Assembly: GCA_028023455.1 (NCBI GenBank) | Contig: JAQFVV010006215.1 | Location: forward strand, 7,917,230 to 7,981,229 | DNA from: Epiperipatus broadwayi | Taxonomy: Eukaryota; Onychophora; Udeonychophora; Euonychophora; Peripatidae | Direction: 5' to 3' | Length of the DNA: 64,000 nucleotides | Shown here: one piece after another, positions 1-12,789 of the stretch | How the letters are laid out: the number at the start of each line of letters is the position of its first letter | Position numbering within the stretch: the first letter of the stretch is position 1 | The notes under the pieces: generated by a model | What the model was told of the DNA's origin: nothing | What the model saw: only the letters and a program-made list of their open reading frames with translations | The model's database searches: none | Program-made: the position numbers and the translations under genes

Positions 1-1405
1 TCATTCCCATGGAATGCAAATATAATGAGTAAATATAAAATGACAAAATATAAAAATAATGAGATCAGCAGTGCGATAAAAATAAGTATACTTATAATAC
101 TAATAGGCTATAATATGAGTAATTATACTAATAAATTAACAAATTGCTCTAGCATTACACACAAACCATAATTAATCACTCAACAATTATCCATTGTGAT
201 TGGATCTAAAAAGGTACATTATAAAAAGGCAAATTATCTAGCCACTGCCAAACTTAGGGCAAGATATACAATCATTTGAATGCACATATTTAGATCTAAA
301 ATATCTAGCATACTATATAAAATAATACTGGGATACCAATACATGTTGATCATCAATAATCCAGCCACGTGGTACCATGAATTGACAAGCCAATTATAAA
401 TTAAATTTTGTCTAACAAAAGAATTAAAACACAGTGAATGGACTTTAAACATGATACATTTGCATCATCCAGAGTACTATCTGGATGTCCAAACAAACAT
501 AAACCCCCACATATAAATAACTTAACCATTATTGTTCTCCAGAGTTAGCTGAAGATCATGAGACCATAGGAACTGATTGGTCAAGAGGAAGTGTAAACAT
601 GTAAACTTACTCTACTTTAATTTGAATAGTTTTACTGGGATAATTCACAAATCTCTAAAACACTATGCTGTTATGAAATCTAGTCATGCACACTGCCAAT
701 TCATAGAACAAATAGGTAGAGGAATAAAAACAGTAAAACATATTTTTAACAATTATTTAATAAATAAAGAAAATTAACAAAAAAATATAATAATTCAACC
801 TTAAATACATTTTTATCAAAAAATATAATTTCATATAGTAATATTAACTTGTTGTAGGCTCTTACTAATTCAATTAACCAACATTATCTTTAAACAGAAT
901 TGTTTCTCCCTTCATTGATTAAAATTGCAAAATAGTATTTCAAACATAAAAAATTTAAATTGACTTGAAACTTCTTTGCCTTATCTTGTGAAAATGAAAA
1001 GATTCTATACAATTAAATTTTGGCAAGAAAATAATATAAATAAAAAAAAAACATGTTTTAATTTTAAAAAATACTAATAAAATTATTCATTACCATTAAT
1101 TAATTTTTTTTTAAAATGTCTATAAATGTAGGTTTAATGTGCACATTACAATGTTTTAAATTACCATTGTTTTACTTTTATCAGGAGATCCTTCTTTGGT
1201 CATTATAATTTTCAGGTTCTTTCCTGTTGATTTTCTTTTTGTAAACTTCTCCATTAAAACATTTCCCGAGTAATGTACACAATTAAATTTATTCATATTT
1301 TCAGGATTCACACAGGCTGAATTTTTTCATCTTTCCAGTATAATAATTTACATGGCAGGCTAATACACATAATGAATTTATTCACTTTATAAATCTATTT
1401 TTCAG
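1..1405. other. AT-rich DNA without recognised genes
   Basis: No open frame here resembles a protein family I know. The sequence is dominated by A/T runs. I see no long repeat shared with the rest of the window. Confidence 0.5.
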
Positions 1406-1559
1406 GCCAGGCCAAAATGTAATGAAACAGACAGTCATGCTCTTGGATGAAGACATGGCTTGTTACAGATTGCTTCAAGACTATTCTCATATTTTTTCTA
1501 GAGAAATGTTACATAGTTGGGGTAAATTTAATGATGCTCTGCTTCTACTTAAAATTTAG
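1406..1559 (+). CDS. Possible orphan 3' exon, product unknown
   Basis: A pyrimidine-rich tract ends in TTTTTCAG at 1405 and is followed by a frame that stays open to a TAG at 1557-1559. From the ATG at 1422 it encodes 45 residues (begins MKQTVMLLDEDMACYRLL, ends NDALLLLKI). Residue use (D, E, C, W, M) is less A/T-driven than in the surrounding random frames, which is why I list it. I recognise no domain. It could be a terminal exon, a decayed transposon piece or chance. No upstream exon was identified. Confidence 0.25.
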
Positions 1560-3230
1560 CACATTGTTTTCCTCAAATCCATTTTAAAAACCTTTTTTTA
1601 TCACAGCTGAACTTCTGCTACTGTTTTCTTCAATAGCTGAATCCAGACGAACTGTTGTTTCTGATTTCTTCAACAGCTTAACCAAGAATGAATATTCTTC
1701 ACAAGACACTATGATCTACTGATTTATCTGCCCCTATCTTATGTTTTTTAAACATTCCTGTATCTATGCAATCACATCTTGTCTTCCACATGTCCAAATT
1801 AAACAATTGGATCTATTTTTTCAAAAAGATTATTGAATTATTTTTCTCCTTTTTTTTTAATTAAAAAAAATTCCACTGTAGTTATTTTCTCTTATGACAA
1901 AAATAAGATAATCTTTTAATTATCATGATTAAAAAAACATTGCATTTTGTTTTGGTGAGAGATAAAGATAAAAGGAAAAAAAAAATTAAGTAAAACAAAA
2001 TTTAATCAAAATGTTGGGGCTTTTTTCCCTTTTAAAAACTTTATTAATTTGTCTCACTTATTAATATCTTTTAAAATTGAAATTAAAATTTCAGTAAACT
2101 TTTTCATAACTTACTGAAGAGAAAATATTTTTTCTCTCATAATTTTTTTCGAAATTAAAATCAAAACTGATAGATTTACAACACATTAAAATAATATTTA
2201 CATTATTAAAAATGTTTTGGAGCTATCATATAATTTAAGAAATGTAGACTTTTAAATAAATTAATGTTTAATATTATACAAAATACACATAAAAAAAATT
2301 AACTCTATCATTTCACCATTAATTAACTACATTTTTAATTTATGAAACATGCAATATCTAACATGTTGGCCATCTGCATATTACAATATATGTCTTAAAA
2401 GGTACATAATTTATATACGTTAGTTTTGTTAAGGGGGGGGGGGTTAAGCAACATTACTGAAATTTTAGAATAGGATTGGAAAAAACTGTGATAAACAAAT
2501 TGATTGATTATATGGATACAAAGATAAATGTATGTAAATCATTTTATTTTCAGCAAGGTTTTGTTGTGTTGTGATTAGTGCTTTAATCTTCCATGACAAT
2601 AGCCTGTTATTTAAACTCAAAATAGAAGTTTGATTTTTTTTTTTTTCAAGTACTTTGACTAGCTTATGATCCAGATAGATATTAGAATTATTTTGTAAAT
2701 AGGCATCTAAATATTCATAGCTGAAAGGTAGTGGTCCTATAATATGTTTTGATCATATAAATGTTGATATGCTGACCATAAAATAAGAACACTATTATAA
2801 TTTGATGCAGTTTATATAATTCATAAGGGAGATAAATAACTTTCAGTCTAAATTTTCCACCTTTAACAAATATAAATCCTCAAGTCAATTTCTGGTTATT
2901 GGCCTTTTTTGTATCTTTTTTAGTAGCTAGATTTTATTATATTATGATAATCAGTTTAAAACTTGAATTTTTGAAATACTTTAAGGTTTTGAACCTCAAC
3001 CAAGGAACGGTGAATTATTTTGCTTGGTTATGCCATTTCTATCAAAAAAGTCAAAGATCCTGTGATTCATTTGTAAATGGACCACTTAATAGTACTTACC
3101 ATATAGTCAAATAAAAAGTAATTATGTCATTTATTATTGAACTTATGTCTATAAGAATATATTAAATAAAATCCAGAAATTAATATATTTTGCAATAAAA
3201 ATAATATACTTACCAAAACAATATCATAGA
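1560..3230. other. AT-rich DNA without recognised genes
   Basis: Many homopolymer A/T runs and one G run near 2434-2444. The short frame at 2899-3114 has the composition of translated A/T DNA and no motif. Nothing supported. Confidence 0.5.
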
Positions 3231-3234
3231 CAGG

Positions 3235-3525
3235 GTATGAGCACAGACTTTCACATGACCCACCACTCTCCACACTATCTCATAACACTGATACACCTGA
3301 ACACACATATGTTGAAAAGATAAATAATCACCAATATACGTATTTCATGCTAAACCAGCAATCATCAGTTGGTCCAGATTACCATCTCTACACATATATG
3401 CTACAAGTGCTCAGATATATATTAAGATAGCAAATTCTCCTACTTTAATGGACAGGCTTCAATCTACTCCACACTCCAACTCTTCAACCGTCCATCCAAT
3501 TGAAAATCTGATCAATATCAATTAT
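3235..3525 (-). repeat. Family-S interspersed repeat, copy 1
   Basis: One of four copies of a repeat in the window (others near 25757-26045, 29330-29815 and 38471-39000). Read on the minus strand it carries the shared core: a Gln/Trp-poor stretch around GTGCTGGTTTAGCA, then TTTTCAACATATGTGT, then a block ending near a GTGAAAGTCTG motif. This copy is 5'-truncated relative to the 29 and 38 kb copies and differs from them at many positions, so it is old. No protein-coding content. Confidence 0.75.
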
Positions 3526-4818
3526 TTAACAAAATATATATATATCAGTGACAAATATAATGTAAGCAAAAATCAAAATCCATAAGAAATGTCTGCATTT
3601 ATTTTTGAATTTACTGTTACAAGGTTATTTTAAATGAAATGAAAAACGAAATCAACAATAAATTTTGACCTCTATGAATTTGCATTTCTTTGTGCATATC
3701 ATTTGTCATCAATATATTTTTTATTTTTAAATAATTGATATTGTTTTGGTAAATAAATTATTTTTATTGCAAAATACATTTTTATTTTTGATCCATTCTT
3801 TTGGTCAATGTATGAGCTATGTAGGTCAGTAAAGCCAGCAGACTATACATTTTATTAGCACCATCAGATTTATGTAATTAAATTTAAGAAAATGTTTTTT
3901 TTTTTTTTAATATTTACAATAAATTAGGGGATACTAATGAAAGGTTGGGTGTTTATTGTAGACTGGGAAATTTATTAAAAATTTTGCATGACATTGATCA
4001 ACTTAATTAATGTTTTTTCATTATTATTCTAGTTTTTAAAATACTGATTTTAAAATATATTAGCAGCAAATAGTTACATCTTCTGGGATTTTGAAACTTG
4101 TCAGGAAACTATATATGATTAATTTACTTATAAACTAATTGTAAGGTTGTTTTTTTTTTGTATGTGAGTGGTAATAATTTTATTTATTATTTATTAAATT
4201 AAGCTGAAATGGATGTAATTAGATACAAAAAAGTTAGACAGAAAAGTCATGTATTTAATTTATAATAATTGATTAGTATATTTAAATGATAGTTGTATGT
4301 ATAATTTAACTTCCTTATTATTTATTAGTAATATATAATTTAATTTGTTTAATCATTATTAGCTTTCTAGTAGTGGGAATGTGATATTGCTTAAACTCTT
4401 AAAGAAAGAATCTCATCATATAATAATTATTTCCTTATCATACTTTTGATATGGAATTTGAATTCAATCCAATGAAATTTGGATTATATATTTTTCCAGT
4501 CAAGGAACTTTTTTTTCATATTCAATCCAGCTAACAAATTCAGTTGTTGGTTAGTATCTAATTTTCTTAGATAGAGAAAAAAGCAAGGAAGAAAACTCTC
4601 AACTCCTATTATCTAAACAATGCCTTTTTCAGTATTTCTCTTGAAGAGCTGTCAAAAAGGCCTTTGTCTTGCAGGGCACTGTTTGATATTAAAAGCTGTT
4701 TTGTGTGTGTGCGTTGGATAAAAATGTGTGCATATATAACAAGACAGAATTTTTTAATATGATAAATATTTTTATTTTATTCAATAATAATATACCATAT
4801 ATTTATATATATTTGCAG
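3526..4818. other. AT-rich DNA without recognised genes
   Basis: Possible intron of the gene that would own the exon at 4819. Otherwise A/T-rich, with no motif-bearing frame. Confidence 0.4.
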
Positions 4819-4902
4819 AATAGTAAAGTTTACTTAGAAAGAAGTTTAAAAGAAAGTGAAGATAATCTCAGAGAGTTGATTGTATCAAAGCAGAATAAAT
4901 GA
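4819..4902 (+). CDS. Probable terminal coding exon, coiled-coil C-terminus, gene unknown
   Basis: A polypyrimidine-poor but good acceptor (TATATTTGCAG) ends at 4818 and opens a 27-codon frame ending in TGA at 4900-4902. The peptide NSKVYLERSLKESEDNLREL followed by IVSKQNK is charged and heptad-like (L/V/I spaced 3-4), as in the end of a coiled-coil protein. AATAAA-type signals follow at about 4965 and 5020. I cannot name the family, and upstream exons would lie left of this point or outside the window. It could also be a fragment of a decayed gene. Confidence 0.45.
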   Translation, partial: NSKVYLERSLKESEDNLRELIVSKQNK

Positions 4903-5546
4903 TGTTTGGTGAAAGTAACTTGTTATTGTTTTTTTAAATTATTTTTTTTATATATATTTTCAATTGAAAATAAAAAAATTTAAAAGTATTTATGTTGTGT
5001 ATAATTTATTCTTTATTGAAATAAAGTTGAAGAAATTTTTAAAATTAACTAAAATAATTACACGATATTGATTTTTTTTTTTTTTGTAACTGATACATTT
5101 TATCTAGTTAATCTTAATCAGAAATTGAATTAAGCATTTTGTGTATATGTCTGGATGAAGATATATATTCTGGAAAAATCTTGCTTTACACGTTTGATTT
5201 ATGACATTAGGAAAACTTAATAAATTGAAAACATATTAATGAATGAGGAATGTGGATTTTTTTTCCCAATTAATCAATATTTTCACTTAATTTTTTCAAA
5301 CTAACATTTTACTCACAATATAACTATCATCTAAATGAAAATATAAATGTTTGAAAGAATTTAATATATTTGCAGTCCTTTTTTTCCCTTGACATGGAAA
5401 ACATGGAGAGGTTGAATACTAGAAATTGTACTGTTTGGAAATTATTTTAATATGTTGTTGTTAAGTAACTATCTTCTGCAAATAATCTAAATGGATATTA
5501 ATCCATATTAGACAAATTATAAATACAACTATTTTAAATAAAAATG
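4903..5546. other. Putative 3' UTR and A/T-rich spacer
   Basis: Contains AATAAA-like signals near 4965 and 5020 that would suit the exon ending at 4902. No other feature seen. Confidence 0.35.
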
Positions 5547-6912
5547 TGAGAAATGAAGAAGGGAAAAGCTACAGAAAATGATGGAATTATTAATATTTTA
5601 AAAGATGGGAAATAGAAAAATTGTTAGTAAAGTCATATGCCAATTGTCTAAATGATAAAGATGTACCATATGACTGGAAGAATGCAGTAGTAGTATTGAT
5701 ATTTATGAAAGATTATAAAAAAGCTATTAGAAATTACAGATCTATTAGTTTTATACTAAATATTTACTAAGATAATTACAACTTATCTAGTGATAATTTT
5801 GTATTCTAGTCAATCAAAAGATAAGCTTAAATTAAAAGCAGACTTAGCATAGTAATTTACACCTGTTTATTGAGAGAATTTATATAAAGAACCAATAAAT
5901 ATGGCTTGCCATCATGCTTTGGATTTATAGATTATGAAAAGGCATTTGATTGGATTATCAATATATATTTTGATGAGTAGTTATCAAAATGCATCAACAA
6001 TGATTAAATTACATGGTAACACTTAAGAAGATTAACATTGTAAAGGATGTATAACCGGGTAATTCTATATCTCCAAAACTTCTTGCAGTAGTTTTGTAAA
6101 AAGTATTTTTGTGAATTAAAGTAGGAAGTAAAAGTAAATAAATTATTTAAGTCATCTAGATTTTGTAAATGATGTGGTTGTTTTTGCAAAATAATGTTCT
6201 AGAGCTTCAGGAAATGTTGCAAAAGTTATCTGGTGAAATTTGGATTAAAGATAAATCTAAAAATACTTAATGAGTGTACAATTAATTTTCTCAGAAGAAA
6301 AAAATAATTAATAATCATAAATGAGAAAAAGGTAACAACTATAAATATCTTATTCAATTTATTAATGTAGATGAAAACATAATGGATGAAATTAACCATA
6401 GAATTAAACTTGGATGAAGTGCTTTTGATAGAAATTAGTTAATGTTAAAAGGAAATACCTATTTGAAAAGGAAGGTTTTTAATGGATATATTTTAACAGT
6501 TCTTACTTTTGTAATTAAGACTTGGACACTTAACAGGAGCAATTCAGAGACATTAGAACACTTTTTGAAGTATAGAGATACATATTATGATTAATAAGAA
6601 GAGACTGAAAATGAAATTCATAAATGAGAGAATAAAGCAGTATTGCTGATATTGAAAAAATTAAGAGATTGAAGTGGAGTTGGGCTGGGAATATTGCTGG
6701 AAGAGATGACAATTAAGGTACAGATGAAATTTTAAATTGTATCCCAAAAGATTGTAAAAGACCTAGAAAGAGATTCTGTGAGATGGATGAATGAAATAAG
6801 GAAGTTTATTGATTTGTTGTAAAGAAAACAGACTTTAGAAAAAATGAATTTGATTTGGAGACTTTTATTCTGCAGTGAAATGATAATGGTTGAAAGTGAT
6901 GATGATGATATA
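5547..6912 (+). pseudogene. RTE LINE, 5'-truncated and decayed RT region
   Basis: Aligns by eye with the RT half of the full-length RTE at 31302-34234, from about 32770 to its 3' end. Recognisable landmarks in scattered frames are the AENDGI-like segment (cf. APGNDG), the FGFIDYEKAFD-type motif near 5915-5950, a degenerate FxxDVVVFA segment near 6160-6195 and the C-terminal WSWAG-type segment near 6670-6690. A GATGATGAT tail closes it near 6896-6912. Multiple stops and frameshifts are present and several blocks are deleted, so it is an old dead copy. Confidence 0.85.
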
Positions 6913-8186
6913 TAATTTTACTATCAGAGTTATTATATATTTATAAAAAATATATATATTCACAACAATTTTAACTTTACTAATAAAGCATATGTGAAAA
7001 CAATTTCAAAATTATAGTTTAAGATTTTATTTATATCTTTAGTTTTTAAATAATACTTCATCAAAATAAATATTTTTGATTGCATTTGTTTTATACAAAC
7101 GTTACATCTCAATTCATGATTATTCATGTTGTGGGCATAAAAGATGGAGTGAAACATAGATAATTGAAAATTTGTCTCATTCAAAATATTGTATGTATGA
7201 TCTTTTAAGAGCTGAAATATAATTATTATGCTGTGCACATAAAAGATTGAATGTAATTAATTGCTGAGAGTTTTTACTTTCATTAACATTTGATAAAATT
7301 CATCACAACTTCCAAACATTTTTTTATTTAATGAAATAAAGAATACAGTGAAAGAGAACTTGAATGAGATATAATATATAGAAGTGCTCATCAAAATAAA
7401 GTATAACTCAAAAACATTGTTGTCATGTCTTAATTTTGTTCTAAGAAAAAATGTCAGAAGAAAATTTCGGAACAGATGGACATACATATGAAAAATGTTT
7501 CATTAGGACTGTAATTTGTTAATAATTGATAAGATCAAATAATAGTTCAAGGAATGATGGAGCTGTGAAAGAATAGCATTATTTCTGTGGGGGCTAGTTT
7601 TAGGCCAAAAAGAAATCAAAATATACAGGAAAATAGAAATTAATGGGAATATTGCAATGATGTTTCAATAATTAAAACCTTTTTTTCTGGATTTTTTTAT
7701 ATTTAATAATGCATGCTTTATTTTTTATTATTATGTCTTGACTTGATTCTCTCAATGTAAATCTTTTTTATTGTGTTAATCAGTGAATCTATTAGTAAGT
7801 TAATTCAGATTATTGATGACTAATCTGAATTACTCTTATATTAAGATACCATTTTTTCTGTCTAAGATTGTTTTTGCCTTGTTTTTTAGTTCTATTACTG
7901 AAATTTTATTGATTTTGTAGCACTAATATCAACCATTGCTGATCTGATAAATAATACTATGTTACTAAAGTTTATGCTGCACATTATGTGTTAAATTATC
8001 TTTTATAGTATTATTTAAGTTACAATCAACTATGTTGGACATTTTTATTACTAGAAATTGTAATGAATATCTCTTTTGCTAAACAGTTTGTTATAATCAT
8101 TTCTTTTTGATTATCAGATTTTTTTAAAATTTACTTTTATCTAAATTAGTGAATCTTCAATTATATATTTATCTCAACATATATAT
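6913..8186. other. AT-rich DNA without recognised genes
   Basis: Frames of 76-92 codons on the minus strand (6960-7238, 7257-7487) show only A/T-biased residues and no motif. Nothing supported. Confidence 0.45.
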
Positions 8187-8255
8187 ATGATTGAACTTGG
8201 AGAGACCTTCATCCTGCAGTGGATCGATAATGATTGAAATGACAATGATGGTATA
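8187..8255 (+). repeat. RTE LINE 3' end fragment
   Basis: About 65 bp matching the last coding codons of the RTE (motif around LGETFILQWIDNG) followed by an ATGATTGAAATGACAATGATG tail-like stretch. This is the most severely 5'-truncated RTE copy in the window, as expected of target-primed reverse transcription. Confidence 0.75.
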
Positions 8256-8454
8256 TATATATATGTAATAAGAGATGGGGAAAAAATTGTTATTAGTGCT
8301 GACATTAATATGGTGAGATTGACCTTTTTTAGATTTTACTTTTTGTTTCAACTTTGAACAGAACTAAAAAAAAATCTGTATTTATAAGATCATATTTTAC
8401 AATAATTTTGTTTTTTTCTTTATTTTAAATATATCAATACAGATCTCTCCAGCT

Positions 8455-8715
8455 TTATAGTATTGTACGGTCAGATGATATATGTTGGTTTAACCCAGTT
8501 CGAATACTAGGCAAAAGTACCTCGAGGCCACCCATACGTGAGATATAAAAACAAGAATAGTATGCCCTCTGCCCTATTCGCCTATTCTCGAGTCTAACTA
8601 TGAACCAACAACATATCTGAGATATGCATAAATTATTTTCTCACCCGACCTAAGCTTAGCATCAGGGGGAGACATGGACGAGAACACTTACGGGACTAAA
8701 TTAAATGTGCATAAA
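8455..8715. other. GC-richer block with a tRNA B-box-like motif
   Basis: Composition is clearly less A/T-rich than its surroundings. CAGTTCGAATAC near 8496-8507 resembles a Pol III B box (GGTTCGAATCC) but I find no convincing A box or cloverleaf. Possible SINE or LTR remnant of a family with no second copy here. Confidence 0.35.
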
Positions 8716-8991
8716 ATGTAATATGAATTGTTTGTGTGTGCCTGGATCATTGGACAAGTAAAATAAAGGTTAGGCTAATCAGAAATTGAAATAAAATTAG
8801 AAGACTTAAGCTTTTTAGATTAAATAACATTTTAATAAAATGTAACTTTAAATATTTGAAAGGTTTTAATTATCTCCGCTATTCCCCGATTGATTATATG
8901 ATAAATAATTTTACGATAAAGCGGAGGGCAATTACATAACATTTTGCAGTCTAAACAGTATTCTCCCAATTTAAATGAAATTACCAACTCG

Positions 8992-10605
8992 TGTTCCCTT
9001 GATAAAGCCAAATTAAAATAACTCTTTCATAAAGCATTTTCTAGTTGCTTTGTGCTTTATAAACAGTTTTAAAATATTTAGAGATATCTTAAAATAATAC
9101 TTATTTTAAGGTGGAACGAATGCAAAGTAGGCATTATCGAGGAGACCCAGTTGGCAGACAAAAGGAAACTTAATTATTATTCAGATGACATTATTTTAAA
9201 CTGGTAAGTTTTAAATGAAAAAATAATTTAAACTGCAAATAAAAAAAAACAAGAAAACATTTATGTGCATTTTAAAATGAGGAATAGCGAAGGGGAAAAA
9301 TTTCAGAATAAGTAAATGATCAAACGATAAAAGTAAGAAATCTAATATTAGTATAATAAGAACAACAGTTACATTATAAAAAGGATTTAAAAACAAGTAG
9401 CGAAAGGTATTTAGAGAAAAGGTAAGTAATAGTTCATGAGGAGATTCATACAGTTACCGGTCCTTGTTTTTTGGATCCAGTTTCCTTGTCTTGGTGGCTT
9501 GATTAAATATGTGGGGATTTGTCTGGACAAGGAAATGGAAATTATGCAGCATTTTATCGCGAGACATGGCTCACAATTCAAGTTTCTATTTGTTGGACAT
9601 GTTACGGCATTTTGATGGTTTAGGACCCCGGCGGCAGGCAAAACTTGTGCCTAGCCACCGTACATGGTCACGTCCACCAAATTGATATAAATTTCAACGG
9701 GTCTCGTGCTTAAAATTAGATCAGTAGGAATAAATCACTGGAACTCTTCAAAATAGGTTTTGCAATGCTTTCAGAGTCAATCTCTGAATAATAATTTAGA
9801 ATGAATCTTGGAGAATTTCATCAGTTTCTTCAAGAACAAAATTTAAAAGCGAAATCTGAATGATTTCAGGAACACATTTGACCGATTTTAACAACAAAAT
9901 CTGATGCAGAAGAAACAGCACTTAAACCAGCAGGAGAACCCAGAGAGATTTTAAAAGTAATATCTAAATCATTAAAACACAGGATCTGCATGAATATGCA
10001 TAAGTCAGAAAAAGAGAATGAACGAACGAACCTAGTCTTTTGTTTTCTCCTTTTTATACCTTTTCAGGAGCCCCCTACGCTCCTTTGTTTCAAAGTAACT
10101 TTTTCTAAAAATAAACTTAAGAAAACTTTTGAATTTGTATTAATTAAAAAAAGGCCATCTTTAATTTGCCATGAATGGGCTAACTAATTGAAATGTACCA
10201 TTCCTTTAAAAATGCTAGCAGGCTTATCTTAAAATAAAATCATACGCTATATTTTAACAAAATTTAAAAGAAAAATATCTTATTATTTCTTTTAACAAAA
10301 TATTTTATTTCAACAGAATTTTGCATCAAATCATATATACGCTTGATGTTTATATATGTTTGATTAATGTTTTAAAAGTAAATTTTAATAGCAAATTTAA
10401 TCTTAACGGAATTTATTTTAAAAGAAATATTTTAACGCAAATACAAATTTAATTACCGTTAAGTAAGCAAAATGAACGTATTAATTTTAGCTTTAATGCA
10501 AAACCCTGCTGATACTGGACTATAAACTTAATTCAGGTTTACAATATTAGTTAAGTTTATAGAAGGCTGTGAAGCATGAATTGGACTTCCGGATCCATTG
10601 CTTCA
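8992..10605 (-). repeat. L1 3' LTR
   Basis: About 1.6 kb, near-colinear with 23892-25601 at high identity by eye, apart from small indels and a roughly 50-bp segment present only in the other copy (near 25007-25055). Minus-strand start TGAAGC at 10605 abuts the polypurine stretch at 10606-10613. The open frame inside it (9411-9641, minus) is not conserved intact in the other LTR, so I do not call a gene. Confidence 0.85.
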
Positions 10606-10613
10606 TTTCCCAA
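10606..10613 (-). other. L1 polypurine tract
   Basis: Minus-strand TTGGGAAA immediately before the LTR's TGAAG. This is the expected place for the plus-strand primer of reverse transcription. Short, so confidence rests on position. Confidence 0.55.
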
Positions 10614-10869
10614 TAGTAAGAAAAAAAATACAGTTGCTTGAGGTCAGAGATAAAAATTTGTGCCAGGTGAGTTCAATTCTACTCTTTAATTTGCTTTAAT
10701 ATTTACTTTATTAACTAACTAACAGTTTTTTATTATCTTTTCTATCTGTAATTCACTGTCATATAATTAATGGTCTTTCTATAATTCAATATCATATATA
10801 CCTAAATCAGGTCCAGTATTGTTCCTAATCTAACAAGTTATTTTATTTTTTTTGAATTTCTGTATTTTC

Positions 10870-12185
10870 TGGGGTCCGGTGGTTATGCAAGGTTTTAGGT
10901 TTCTAGCATTATACACTCCTTTTATGCCGTTACTATCTTCCAAAAGAATAGCATTTCTTCCACATTCCTTTTTCAACGTGTATGTTCCATGATATATTGG
11001 GAAAAGCTTTTTAAATTCTTTCCGCGATGCATTACTTGGCCTAGAGTCTCAGCCATACTTGCTCCCTTTGCCTGTATTGATATTGCCAGTTTCATTTTTT
11101 ATTCTTGCGATGCAGAGCCGCCCATCTTAATTGTTCATATGCTATCTTTTGATCTTGTAGTTTATCTATTTTCTCCTCTTCCATTGGCATTTTTGTTTTA
11201 AATAACTGAGGATATGCTCTACCATTATGTGGGCGTGTTGGAGTAAATCCCGTCGACTCATTCATTGTGTTAATGTATTGTACCACCTTTTCAGTTTTAT
11301 TTACCCAGTCCCGATGGTTGATTGGTTTATATGTACGAAAGAGTCGCCCTATTTCTCACATGACTCTTTCACAAGGGTTAGCCTGTGGAGTTCTAACGGA
11401 AGTTAGCCTATGTTGAATTCCTTGTTTAGCCATCCATGTCTTCCATTCTTTTGATGTAAAAGCTGTGCCATGATCAGATATCACTATCTGAGGTTTTTCA
11501 ACTTCTGGCAATTGTTTTTCCTGAAGTGCCTTTATTGCTCCTCTAGAGTTTGCTGTCTTTACTGGGTATGCTTTCATGTACTTTGAAAAGACATCATATA
11601 TGACCCACATACTGGAATCATCGAAACATCGGTAATGGGCTATATTGATCTACAGCTAGCAGCTCATTTGATTTAGATTCGAGGATCAGTTTTGGTTCTC
11701 CTGCATATGATCAATTTTGGGCCTTGCTTCAAGCACAAATCTCACAGGTTTTTAAGACGTAAGATCTGTGAGTACATCCCTGGCCGATAAAATTCACGTT
11801 TTATTGCTTCTACTTTGTGAGGACTATAATGTCCCACCGACTGATGGATGTGAGTAATAATTTGGTTTCTCAATTTGTAAGGTATGACTTTCCATGGACT
11901 GTGAGGGCTTTTGGTATTAATCTGAATGATCACATCTGTGATTCTGCATTGATTATAGCGCCTACTGGTTGCCATCTTAGATGTAATAATGTTAATTAAT
12001 TTCTTATATTGAGCATCCTGGGCCTGCCAATATGCTAAATTCTGGAGGTGAGATTGCACTGCGGTTCCTGCTGTTATCATTATCTTCATTGTCTGGTTTT
12101 CTAAGTGTATTATGAGCAGCCATGGGCACAGGGTGGTGGCTTTAAGCAGCCACAATATTCTGTGATCCCGGGCAATAAATGACAC
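10870..12185 (-). pseudogene. L1 integrase region of pol, broken
   Basis: Retroviral-type integrase in pieces. 11742-12185 ends in the zinc-binding HHCC region (two His around HQSVGHYSPHK, Cys just past KNLC). 11356-11610 holds part of the catalytic core: DVFSKY, then VISDHGTAFTS carrying a catalytic Asp, then HRLTSVRTPQANPCERVM with the P-x-x-N-x-x-E-like end (the last step reads C-E). 11092-11286 has NESTGFTP, typical of Gypsy integrases. The C-terminal module reads through about 10870-11090 with NGIKGVYNARNLKP. Frameshifts separate the pieces. Confidence 0.85.
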
Positions 12186-12226
12186 TATACCGAAACTGTT
12201 GAATCAGGCTCCACCTTATCAATCTG

Positions 12227-12774
12227 TCATTGTTTAGAAAACTTGTTCAGAAATTCCAAACATTTGTGGTCAGTTATGATTACCACTTCTGAGCCCAACA
12301 AAAACTGTTTCAATTTCTGGCACACCCACACTATTGCTAATGTCTCCTGTTCTGTAGTTGTATAATGCTTTTCTGCCCCTTTCAACGTCCGACTAATAAT
12401 GTATAACACTTGATGCTCATTTTTATCCCCAATTTGAAACAATCCAGCGCCCAAACCTTGTTTACTGCTATCTGTTTGAACGTAAAAGGGGTGGGTAAAA
12501 TCTGGATGGTATAACATTACTGTTTCCAGGAACTTAGCCTACACTTTACACATTTCTTGCTCATGCTTCTCCATTCCCATTTTTTACTGCTCTTTATTAA
12601 TTCGATTAGCTGAGTGGAGTCGTAAGCAAATCTCGGATAGAAGCAGTGATAGAAATTACACAATCCTAGAAATGCACGAACCTGCTTCTGGTTGGTGGGA
12701 GTTGGAAAATTCTTTATAGCTTTTATTTTTGCAGGATGGAGTTTGACACCTTGACTATTTACAACATGGTCCAA
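12227..12774 (-). pseudogene. L1 RT connection and RNase H region, broken
   Basis: 12517-12774 carries the thumb/connection hallmark HPAKIKAIKNFPTPTNQKQ followed by VRAFLGLCNFYHCF. 12227-12517 is RNase H of the Ty3/Gypsy kind: PFYVQTDSSKQGLGAGL with catalytic Asp, TTEQETLAIVW with catalytic Glu, and VIITDHKCLEFL with the next Asp. The two blocks are joined by a frame change at about 12517, where a stop also falls. Confidence 0.85.
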
Positions 12775-12789
12775 AAATTCAATTTCATC

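Noticed and set aside
9411-9641. Minus-strand gene inside the L1 LTR
   Set aside because: Not preserved intact in the other LTR copy.
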